Part shown: one piece after another, positions 7,025 through 13,507 of the stretch
Layout: each line of letters opens with the position of its first letter
How positions within the stretch are numbered: position 1 is the first letter of the stretch
Assembly (NCBI GenBank): GCA_003223895.1
Contig: QHXD01000001.1
Span: forward strand, 1-16,831
Origin: Acidobacteriota bacterium
GTDB taxonomy: Bacteria; Acidobacteriota; Terriglobia; 20CM-2-55-15
Reading direction: 5' to 3'
DNA length: 16,831 bases
The notes under the pieces: model-generated
What the model was told of the DNA's origin: nothing
The model's database searches: none
The model's input: the letters and a program-made list of their open reading frames with translations, nothing else
Position numbers and translations under genes: made by a program

Positions 7025-8913
7025 GACGACTTCGCGGAGGCGACTGCAGGCGGCGGGCCGCCTGCTCTTTCGCCGGGTTGCAGCGCGACTCGAATCTCGA
7101 CGGTCGTTCCAATACCGGGTGTGCTTCTGATGGTGATGGCGCCTGGTCCGCTTCCGTAACGTTCGAGCCGGCGCTCGATGTTCGTTAAACCAAGACCACG
7201 GGCTTTTCGCCGTTCGAGCACGGAAACCGTTGTGCCCACGCCGGTGTCGGTCACCGAGACCAGGACCGCAGCCGTCTCGTGAGGCCGGGCCGAGATACGC
7301 ACCTCCCCGCCGGCAAGGCACGCGCTGATGCCATGTTTAATCGCATTCTCCACGAGCGGCTGAATCACAAGCGCGGGAATGCGAAGGCCGCGCAGCTCCC
7401 ATGGGACGTCGATGTGCACGCGCAGCCGGTCTTCGAAACGGGCTCGTTCGATATCGAGGTACGCTTCGATTAAATCGAGTTCTTCACCAATCGTGACGAA
7501 TTCCTCTCCTGCCTTGAGCACGCCGCGCAGCAAGCCGGACAGGCGCAGAAGCGTTCCAACGGCCCGATCGGGCGCCGTCTGGATCAGATAACCGATTGTG
7601 GTGAGGGCATTGAACAGGAAATGGGGATTGACCTGCGCGCGCAACGCGCGAAGCTCGGCTTCGGCCGCCAGTTTGCGCATCTCCTGTTCCTGAACGTCGT
7701 GCCGGTACCTCTCCTGCATCGAGCGAACTGCATCGATGCGCCGCGCGACAAGCAAGGCTCCGCGCTCCAGCATGGCGATGTCGTCGGAAAGCAATCGCCG
7801 GCCACCGGACAGATCGCGTATCGACAGGAGGTAGTGCGGGCTTTCTGTCGTCGGCACGGCCGCAACTGCGCTGCGTCTGTCCTGCTGAACCCGAATGTCG
7901 GGTCCCGCTTCATCGGACTCAGACCATTCAATCGATTCCGCGCTCATTGCCGGCGCGAGGATCCGTGACGCTTCGCCGAGGATCGCCGCAGGAGTTTCGC
8001 ACCGGTCGAGTGCCTGAGAGAGTCTCGCGGCAAGATCGGTGTAATTGGTGCGTTTCAGAATGATCTTGTCCACAAACCATTCGGCGCTTCGCCGGAGAAA
8101 CGGATAAATCAACGCAGTCGCAACCCACATTGCCAGCAGCAGAGCATTCGAGCTCGCGCTCATCGGGCCGCTGGCCAGGAGAGGGGTCACGCCGAAGACA
8201 AACATTCCGAACGTGAGTCCCGCCAGTAGAAGGAGGGCCAGCGCACGTTTGAGAAAGATATCGGCAAGAGCAAACCGGAAATTCTGGTACAAAATGAGCA
8301 AAGCCAGGGGCAGGGAAGCGTGATGTCCTGCGAGTTGAAGCCACCAGGGATCTTCGCCTCCGCGATGATTGCTGAGGTGAAGCGCCGATACGGCGAATAC
8401 GGACATCGCCACAACCCACAACCCTCGGCCGCGACCCTGCTGGCCGCGCGTGGCAACAAGCAATATCGCCAGGAGAGCCGCAAAACCTACGGTTACGCCC
8501 CTCAGCGCCAGCTGAGAGGGTGCCGTGTTCATCGCGATTGCGGAGTAGAAATGGACGATTGTCGCAAGGCCGCTCAAGCCGTAGGCCGAGCCAATGATCA
8601 ATACGGTATGGCCTCGCCTGACTTTCTCGACGGCTCGCCACGCCGAGTGGACAACGACAGCGGGAAGGAAACAGAGCGCGCTGAATGCTCCCGCCAGCAC
8701 CAGCGGTGCAGGCTCGTTGAATCCCAGATTGAAGAGGCCGTACCCGCCGAACGCCCCGACGTTCCAGGCGAAACCCAGCAGGCCCGTCAACAGGGCGAGT
8801 CGGTTCAAGGCAGGTCTGTCATTGAGGACCATCCAGAGCAACATCACGTACAAGACAACTCCCGTGATGAAACCCAGCAGATTGACAAGTGACGCGGCCG
8901 TACCTGTAGTCAT
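7021..8913 (-). CDS. LytS-type sensor histidine kinase with multi-pass membrane N terminus
   Basis: 630 residues. About eight or nine hydrophobic segments fill residues 8-272. A poorly conserved GAF-like stretch at about 290-400 and a short coiled coil at 400-425 follow. The histidine kinase domain has QVNPHFLFNAL with phosphoacceptor H431, the N box LVENAIKHG (N523), D556 in SVTDTGVG and the second glycine-rich motif RGLGLTNIERRL. The NPHFLFN signature places it in the His_kinase/LytS family that pairs with LytTR regulators. The signal sensed by the membrane part is unknown. There is no obvious Shine-Dalgarno sequence before ATG 8913, and the predicted promoter leaves only a short leader. 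The C-terminal 20 residues (Gly/Pro/Ala-rich) look unstructured. Confidence 0.95.
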   Translation of the reverse strand: MTTGTAASLVNLLGFITGVVLYVMLLWMVLNDRPALNRLALLTGLLGFAWNVGAFGGYGLFNLGFNEPAPLVLAGAFSALCFLPAVVVHSAWRAVEKVRRGHTVLIIGSAYGLSGLATIVHFYSAIAMNTAPSQLALRGVTVGFAALLAILLVATRGQQGRGRGLWVVAMSVFAVSALHLSNHRGGEDPWWLQLAGHHASLPLALLILYQNFRFALADIFLKRALALLLLAGLTFGMFVFGVTPLLASGPMSASSNALLLAMWVATALIYPFLRRSAEWFVDKIILKRTNYTDLAARLSQALDRCETPAAILGEASRILAPAMSAESIEWSESDEAGPDIRVQQDRRSAVAAVPTTESPHYLLSIRDLSGGRRLLSDDIAMLERGALLVARRIDAVRSMQERYRHDVQEQEMRKLAAEAELRALRAQVNPHFLFNALTTIGYLIQTAPDRAVGTLLRLSGLLRGVLKAGEEFVTIGEELDLIEAYLDIERARFEDRLRVHIDVPWELRGLRIPALVIQPLVENAIKHGISACLAGGEVRISARPHETAAVLVSVTDTGVGTTVSVLERRKARGLGLTNIERRLERYGSGPGAITIRSTPGIGTTVEIRVALQPGERAGGPPPAVASAKSS

Positions 8914-8931
8914 GCGTTTTGCCCAGGCCGC

Positions 8932-8960
8932 ATTGTATGCGCAGGGCCACCGTACGGCAA
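8932..8960 (-). promoter_or_regulatory. Promoter for the kinase-regulator operon
   Basis: On the minus strand TTGCCG (8960-8955), a 17-base spacer and TACAAT (8937-8932) form a reasonable sigma70-type promoter. The predicted start near 8925 gives a leader of about a dozen bases before ATG 8913. Confidence 0.5.
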
Positions 8961-9018
8961 CGTGGAAGCCAATGAACGGCCCGCTTTAGTTGTCGAATGG
9001 CGGTTCTGTGCTTGAAAC

Positions 9019-9046
9019 TTGTGCCGGAGAAGAAGGCGATTATAAT
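9019..9046 (+). promoter_or_regulatory. Promoter for the cytochrome c gene
   Basis: A perfect TATAAT at 9041-9046 is preceded by TTGTGC at 9019-9024 with a 16-base spacer. The predicted start near 9053 leaves about 38 bases before ATG 9091, including the ribosome-binding site AGAAGGGA. Confidence 0.6.
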
Positions 9047-9090
9047 AGCGGGCACTGATTTTCCACGCCCAACAGAAGGGAACACAATAT

Positions 9091-10320
9091 ATGACTTTAA
9101 GCGGACAAAGAGTTCGGCTTTGGTTTGGACGAGGGATACTGGCGGCCGGCGGAATCGTGGTTGTCGGGCTGATTAGCGCTGCGTTGGCGGGCGCGCAGGC
9201 TCCGGCACAGCAAGCACCCCTTCTGTCCGAACAGGTCTTCAAAAACATCCAGGTACTCAAGGGAATTCCTGTGGACGATTTCCTGCAGACGATGGGGATC
9301 ATGGCCGCCGCCCTTCAATTCGACTGCTCGGACTGTCACGTCGGGGCCGGCACAGAGAAGGTGGATTGGCCCGCGGATACTCCCAGAAAGCGGATGGCGC
9401 GCATCATGGTGACCATGGTTGGCAACATCAACAGGACCAACTTCGGAGGACGCCAGATGGTGACGTGCTGGACCTGCCATCGCAACCGCGACAAACCGCT
9501 AACCACGCCGATCTTCGACACCATTTACGGGATGCCACCCTATGAGCCGGACGATGTCATTGCTCAGTCTCCCGCAGCGCCGTCCGCCGACTCGATACTG
9601 GACAAATACATCCAGGCGGTCGGTGGTGCCCAACGCCTGGCCGGCCTCACCAGCTTTGTCGGCAAGGGGACCAGCGTGGGCTTCGGAGGATTCGGGGGCG
9701 GTGGTGACGTCGAGATCGTCGCGAAGGCTCCGGATAAGCGCGCCACGATCATCTTATTCAAGGCGGAGACTGGCCGGGGAGACCAGATCCGAACCTACGA
9801 CGGCCGTTCCGGTTGGGTGCGAACACCGCTCAACGTGCTAGGCGAGTTTCAGCTAATGGGCGGCGATCTGGACGGAGCCCGATTCGACGCGCAGTTGTCT
9901 TTTCCCGGGCAGATCAAGCAGATTCTCACGAATCTGAAGAGTGGGCCGCCGACGTCCATTACCGACCTGCCGGGGCCATCCAGCCAGACATCTGTCCAGA
10001 AGGACGTGACGTTGGGGCAGACTCACGTGGTTGAGGTCGTCCAGGGAACCGGGCCAAGGGGCCTTCTCGTGACGTTATACTTCGACAGGCAGAGCGGCCT
10101 GCTTTTGCGGGAGTTGCGTTATGGTGGATCGCCGATCGGCCGCGTTCCCACGCAAATTGATTACGCCGATTATCGCGACGTCAATGGAATCAAGTTGCCA
10201 TTCCGCATCACCTACGCGTGGCTGGACGGACGCGATTCAATTGTTCTGAACGAGATAAGGACGAACGTCCCGATTGATGAGGCAAAGTTCGCAAAACCGG
10301 CTCCGCTCAAGCCGCGGTAA
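9091..10320 (+). CDS. Diheme reaction-centre-type cytochrome c fused to a LolA-like domain
   Basis: 409 residues; AGAAGGGA about 9 bases upstream supports ATG 9091. An uncleaved anchor or signal segment lies at about 15-35. The N-terminal half has two haem c sites, C79-C82-H83 (CSDCH) and C126-C129-H130 (CWTCH). Each is preceded by a Met-rich helix (TMGIMAAAL; MARIMVTMV) that would supply the axial ligand. This arrangement is that of the photosynthetic reaction-centre cytochrome subunit family, here with two rather than four haems. Residues about 186-409 resemble the LolA/LppX-like beta fold (ILDKYIQAVGGAQRLAGLTS, YDGRSGWVRTP, PFRITYAWLDG). No photosynthesis genes are near, so a periplasmic electron-transfer or redox role at the membrane is more likely. 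It is a single-gene unit ending in a hairpin. Confidence 0.9.
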   Translation: MTLSGQRVRLWFGRGILAAGGIVVVGLISAALAGAQAPAQQAPLLSEQVFKNIQVLKGIPVDDFLQTMGIMAAALQFDCSDCHVGAGTEKVDWPADTPRKRMARIMVTMVGNINRTNFGGRQMVTCWTCHRNRDKPLTTPIFDTIYGMPPYEPDDVIAQSPAAPSADSILDKYIQAVGGAQRLAGLTSFVGKGTSVGFGGFGGGGDVEIVAKAPDKRATIILFKAETGRGDQIRTYDGRSGWVRTPLNVLGEFQLMGGDLDGARFDAQLSFPGQIKQILTNLKSGPPTSITDLPGPSSQTSVQKDVTLGQTHVVEVVQGTGPRGLLVTLYFDRQSGLLLRELRYGGSPIGRVPTQIDYADYRDVNGIKLPFRITYAWLDGRDSIVLNEIRTNVPIDEAKFAKPAPLKPR

Positions 10321-10327
10321 TTGAAGG

Positions 10328-10405
10328 AACGCGGGCCAAAGCCCGCGACTACATTTTGGGAACCACGTTGGTTCCCCAATGTAGTCGCGGGCTTCAGCCC
10401 GCGTT
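10328..10405. terminator. Nested palindrome between convergent genes, likely bidirectional terminator
   Basis: Arms of about 38 bases, AACGCGGGC..AAGCCCGCGACTACATT, face each other almost perfectly around a tip near 10365. Each arm also folds alone: GCGGGC-CAAA-GCCCGC on the left and GCGGGC-TTCA-GCCCGC on the right. It starts 8 bases after the cytochrome stop codon and ends 17 bases before the DUF6152 stop codon. There is no long T-run, so intrinsic termination is plausible but not shown; it also looks like a dispersed repeat family. Confidence 0.75.
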
Positions 10406-10421
10406 TGGATTTGATTGCGGC

Positions 10422-10829
10422 TTACTTCGCTGGCCCGCTCTCCGCTTCCGACAGTCCGAGGAAGAGCTTCTTGCCGTCCTTAAAAGTGATGTTTCTGCCG
10501 ACGGCACGAGTGGACCCGTCCTTCGCCTGGAAGCCCTCGACCAGGATCACGGATCCCGGCGGGAGGGACTCTTTCGTGAAGCCGAGTCTGTACAGATTGT
10601 TCGGGCTGGCACCTTCGATCATCCACGTGACCGTCTTGCCATCGTTGCCCTTTACGTCGATGTGAATCCAGGAGTGCGGATTGGTCAGTTCCCACTTCAC
10701 GACCGATCCCTGCACCTTGACCGGTTTGTTCTGGTCGAATTCCGCCGCAAACGCGTGATGCGCCCACGCCGGCACTGCCGCCAGAAGCAGAATCACAGCA
10801 GTTACTACAACCAATAACCTTGTCCTCAT
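10422..10829 (-). CDS. DUF6152-family exported protein
   Basis: 135 residues from ATG 10829, which follows AAAGGGG at about 7 bases and begins a good signal peptide ending AVPAWAHH. The motifs HHAFAAEFD, VKWELTNPHSWIHIDV, WMIEGASPNNLYRLGF and RNITFKDGKKLF are those of DUF6152, a family of small periplasmic-type proteins with no assigned function. The HH at the mature N terminus and NPHSW suggest possible metal binding; that is inference. It is the last gene of a three-gene minus-strand operon, 52 bases after its neighbour. In my recollection this family often sits beside the two paralogous proteins found here. A longer reading upstream to 10925 lacks a ribosome-binding site and would bury the signal peptide. 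Confidence 0.88.
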   Translation of the reverse strand: MRTRLLVVVTAVILLLAAVPAWAHHAFAAEFDQNKPVKVQGSVVKWELTNPHSWIHIDVKGNDGKTVTWMIEGASPNNLYRLGFTKESLPPGSVILVEGFQAKDGSTRAVGRNITFKDGKKLFLGLSEAESGPAK

Positions 10830-10881
10830 CTTGTTACCCCTTTCGCTTAAGTTCATCGCTCGGCTCTGCCGCCTTGCAGGT

Positions 10882-11904
10882 TCATTTTCCTTTCTTCGCC
10901 GCTTCCGCGTCGGCAACACGGGCACCGCGAAGAATGGTAGAGATCATCGTATTACCTTCGTGGCAGGCCCACTCGTACACCGGCCCTTTTGTTTTCGTCC
11001 AGGGAACCTCCGCGGTCCAGGCTTTGGCCCATGTGGTCGGATCTTCTACCGTAAACTGGTAAATCATCGTGTCATCCGCGGAGCGGCTGAAGCGTTCGAT
11101 CAGATGCAGCTTTTCGCCGGTTCCCCGGTAATTGGTCAGGTTCGTGAAATTGGTGGTATCGACTACGAGCGTATTACCTTCCCAATGCCCCACCGAGTCT
11201 CCCTGCCACAGGCGGATGTTTTGCGGGACATGCGGGCGGCCGTCTGTCGGGATGACGCGCGTGGAGTGGTCTATCTCGTGAACCAGGGTCACGTATCCCG
11301 CCCCCTGCACAATCTGTAGGAGGTTGCCTTCATTGGCACCGGGCGTCATTGGAATTCTTTCCTGGTTCATCAGGATGCAACGCTCACTCAACGGCCGGTT
11401 CGCGTAGCTGTCGAATTCGTGTCCCTTGTTTTGCGCTGCGCGTTCGGCGTTTCTTTCTCTGGCCTGCGGCAACATGGGAGGCACGACGCCTTCCGGCCCC
11501 ACGACGAGCGAGGTGCGGTTGGAGGTGTACCTGAGTTTGTTCCGGTCGAAACCGTACAGTTCGAGATCATAACGCACAGCCTGCTGATTGGCGGCTCCAA
11601 GTTCGGCTCCCTCGACCGTCTCCCCCTGGCGAGTACGCCTGGTCAGCTCGGCCAATTCCTGGTCGGTATAGAACTCTTTGGCGCCGAGCGTCTTCGGCCG
11701 TTCGAAAGGCGTCAACGTATTGTCGGACCATATTCCTTGCAGGTCTGGCTTGCCGTCGGGTGTGCGCGGCGGTGTCCAGGTCTTTCCGGCGGCCGCTGCC
11801 TTCGGGGCGGGCGATTGGTTCTGTCCAGTGGCGACCTGCCCAAGCAGCGCGACCAGAACCACGGCCACGAGCGCAGCAGTTAAAGCAAGCGAGCGATGGC
11901 TCAT
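10882..11904 (-). CDS. Exported protein of unknown function, paralogue of its upstream neighbour
   Basis: 340 residues. ATG 11904 follows a near-perfect AAAGGAGG and starts a signal peptide (MSHRSLALTAALVAVVLVAL..VATGQ). The mature protein opens with PPRTPDGKPDLQGIWSDNTL. It ends in a conserved block with GHWEGNTLVVDTTNFTN, LHLIERFSRSADDTMIYQFT and YEWACHEGN. The same order of motifs is in the gene just upstream, so the two are ancient tandem duplicates. The family is common in Acidobacteriota as unnamed hypothetical proteins; I know no assigned reaction. The DGKPxLxGIW opening and the repeated Trp-rich beta segments suggest a beta-sandwich or barrel-like secreted fold. It lies 25 bases downstream of its paralogue and 52 bases before DUF6152, so it is probably co-transcribed with both. 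Confidence 0.85.
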   Translation of the reverse strand: MSHRSLALTAALVAVVLVALLGQVATGQNQSPAPKAAAAGKTWTPPRTPDGKPDLQGIWSDNTLTPFERPKTLGAKEFYTDQELAELTRRTRQGETVEGAELGAANQQAVRYDLELYGFDRNKLRYTSNRTSLVVGPEGVVPPMLPQARERNAERAAQNKGHEFDSYANRPLSERCILMNQERIPMTPGANEGNLLQIVQGAGYVTLVHEIDHSTRVIPTDGRPHVPQNIRLWQGDSVGHWEGNTLVVDTTNFTNLTNYRGTGEKLHLIERFSRSADDTMIYQFTVEDPTTWAKAWTAEVPWTKTKGPVYEWACHEGNTMISTILRGARVADAEAAKKGK

Positions 11905-11929
11905 AGGAGCCTCCTTTGATCTATAAGAT

Positions 11930-12745
11930 CTAGTTGCTGGGTTTTTTACTAAGAGGACCATACAACAACTCTTCGGCAAACTCGACGCACTTATACTCCA
12001 GGAGTCTTGCATTCTTCTCGACGCGACGATACAGCGGCATGCTGATCTTCCAGGGGCGCGAGAACACCTTCGGATCCGTAATCGTGGCTTCGTACATGAG
12101 GGTATCCGCGCTGCGGGGCGTGTATCGCTCGACCACGTGTAAAGCATCACTGTGGAAGTTGCCGGCACGGTCGAACCATGTGTCTTCCATGAGGCTGGTC
12201 ACGTCGACCACAAGCGTTTCGCCCTCCCAGCGACCGTTGGACCAACCCATCCAGCTATCGCCAGGAGCTTTCGTCGGTGCCCCCATATTAACCGTGCGAA
12301 CCGCGCCGGCGAATTCGTAGGAAATCAAAATGTTCTGCGGACCCTGAACGATTTGAAATGGATACGGGAGATAGGTGGCGCGTGGCACGCCCGGCAGATA
12401 ACACTTCACCTCGGGGTCCAGCTTCACCCAATTGGCCTGATTGTCCTTCTTTTTGGCGGCGGCGGCCGGCAGATAGGGGATCTCATCGCCATCCACGACG
12501 CCGAGGCCCGGCGGCACGGAGAAGACCGCTCCGAGCGAGGCCACAGGCCCCTTGCCGGCGGCGTGGCCCTGAAGATCCCAATTGGCCGAGTTCAGAGCCT
12601 GCCAGATACCATTCAAGTTAGGTTTTCCATCCGCGGTCCGCGGCGCACGGTAAGCCGGGGCCTGAGCAACGCCCAGCGTTGCGGCTAACAATACGATGCC
12701 GCCTGCCATGCTCGCGATCACGGCACGTCTTAATGCATTCCGCAT
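11930..12745 (-). CDS. Exported protein of unknown function (DGKPxLxGIW family), first gene of operon
   Basis: 271 residues from ATG 12745, chosen because GAGGTGG lies 6 bases upstream; an in-frame ATG at 12784 has only a weak site. The signal peptide spans MRNALRRAV to GVAQA. The mature part begins YRAPRTADGKPNLNGIWQAL. Further motifs are KCYLPGVPRATYLPYPFQIV, GRWEGETLVVDVTSLMEDTW, FDRAGNFHSDALHVVERYT and LLEYKCVEF. It shares the N-terminal GIW motif and the WEGxTLVVD..ERxT block with the next gene but lacks that gene's extra ~60-residue insert. Two cysteines, one in each half, could pair. The function is unknown; the context (signal peptides throughout, DUF6152 partner) argues for a periplasmic or secreted complex or pathway. 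Confidence 0.85.
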   Translation of the reverse strand: MRNALRRAVIASMAGGIVLLAATLGVAQAPAYRAPRTADGKPNLNGIWQALNSANWDLQGHAAGKGPVASLGAVFSVPPGLGVVDGDEIPYLPAAAAKKKDNQANWVKLDPEVKCYLPGVPRATYLPYPFQIVQGPQNILISYEFAGAVRTVNMGAPTKAPGDSWMGWSNGRWEGETLVVDVTSLMEDTWFDRAGNFHSDALHVVERYTPRSADTLMYEATITDPKVFSRPWKISMPLYRRVEKNARLLEYKCVEFAEELLYGPLSKKPSN

Positions 12746-12787
12746 AAATTGCCACCTCGCGATCAGCGCATCTCTAAAATTCATGTC

Positions 12788-12802
12788 CGGATAAGTAATC
12801 CG
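12788..12802. promoter_or_regulatory. Inverted repeat at the operon start site, operator candidate
   Basis: CGGAT-AAGTA-ATCCG is a perfect 5-5-5 inverted repeat that abuts the predicted -10 and covers the expected transcription start (about 12796) of the three-gene operon. Position and symmetry suit a repressor site or a short leader stem-loop. Confidence 0.4.
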
Positions 12803-12831
12803 ATGCTACATGCGAACCACTTCCGTGTCAA
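12803..12831 (-). promoter_or_regulatory. Sigma70-type promoter of the DUF6152 operon
   Basis: Minus-strand TTGACA (12831-12826), a perfect -35, is followed by exactly 17 bases and TAGCAT (12808-12803, 4/6 of the -10 consensus). It would give a leader of about 50 bases to ATG 12745. Confidence 0.65.
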
Positions 12832-12936
12832 CCATATGGCGTTCATCGTATGGCTCTGAGAGATATCGCGTTGGCCCGGCATTGTAGTAGAGTCTTGCAG
12901 CCCTGCAACGAAAAAATTCAGGAAATTGAATTATCT

Positions 12937-13503
12937 ATGCGGACCGTCAAAAGACCGCTTTTTTTCTTGATCCTTCCATGTCTGTTTGCGCTCGAGGCCC
13001 GCGCCCAGAAGTTTGAGATCGATCCATATGCCGGCGCGTTTGCGTCAGGCAGAGTTGCCCATTTGTTTAAAGTGAGTCCGGCGGGCATCTACGGAGTAAG
13101 GGCCGGCGTATTCACCAATAACTACTTCGAGTTCGAAGGTAATTTTGGATACATCAACAAGCTGGAGCTTCGGGGAACGCTCACAAAGAAGAAACTCTAT
13201 ATCTGGGAAGGTTTGGCTACGTATAACTTCCCGAGGTTTCATCACTGGTACGCTTCTTTTGGCCTCGGCGGCGTGACTGCAACGGTCAGCCAGGACAGCA
13301 TCGATTTCTGGGGAGCGGCGATTCCAAGCCGGGACACATATCTGTCCCTGAGCTACGGCGGCGGATTCAAGACTTTTCGGAAGTGGGGTCCGGTCGGTTA
13401 TCGCGCGGATGTGCGTGGCCGCACGTTGCCGAACTACAACGGATTCGCTTTTAACTGGGTCGAGATGACCGGCGGTCTGACATTTGCCTGGGGAGGCCGG
13501 TAG
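12937..13503 (+). CDS. Small outer-membrane beta-barrel protein
   Basis: 188 residues from ATG 12937, which begins a signal peptide (MRTVKRPLFFLILPCLFALEARAQ). AGGAAA about 13 bases upstream is a weak ribosome-binding site. The mature part shows alternating hydrophobic strands with aromatic girdles: FEIDPYAGAFASG, YGVRAGVFTNNYFEFEGNFG, WYASFGLGGVTATV, YLSLSYGGGFKTF, VGYRADVRGR and WVEMTGGLTFAWG. This is the layout of an eight-stranded OmpX/OmpA-like barrel. There are no peptidoglycan-binding or enzyme motifs. The ATG at 12850 would place a long basic leader before the signal peptide and is unlikely. Transcription is divergent from the DUF6152 operon. The stop codon lies only 4 bases from the stop of the convergent GH36 gene. 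Confidence 0.82.
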   Translation: MRTVKRPLFFLILPCLFALEARAQKFEIDPYAGAFASGRVAHLFKVSPAGIYGVRAGVFTNNYFEFEGNFGYINKLELRGTLTKKKLYIWEGLATYNFPRFHHWYASFGLGGVTATVSQDSIDFWGAAIPSRDTYLSLSYGGGFKTFRKWGPVGYRADVRGRTLPNYNGFAFNWVEMTGGLTFAWGGR

Positions 13504-13507
13504 CCCT

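Noticed and set aside
7025..7321. N-terminal extension of the response regulator
   Set aside because: The extension is Arg-rich nonsense that overlaps the kinase ATPase domain in another frame; the ATGA overlap at 7021-7024 and the receiver domain starting right after it fix the start.
9091..10320. Evidence for photosynthesis from the reaction-centre cytochrome family match
   Set aside because: Only two haem sites are present, and no reaction-centre or pigment genes are in the window. The family is widespread in non-phototrophs.
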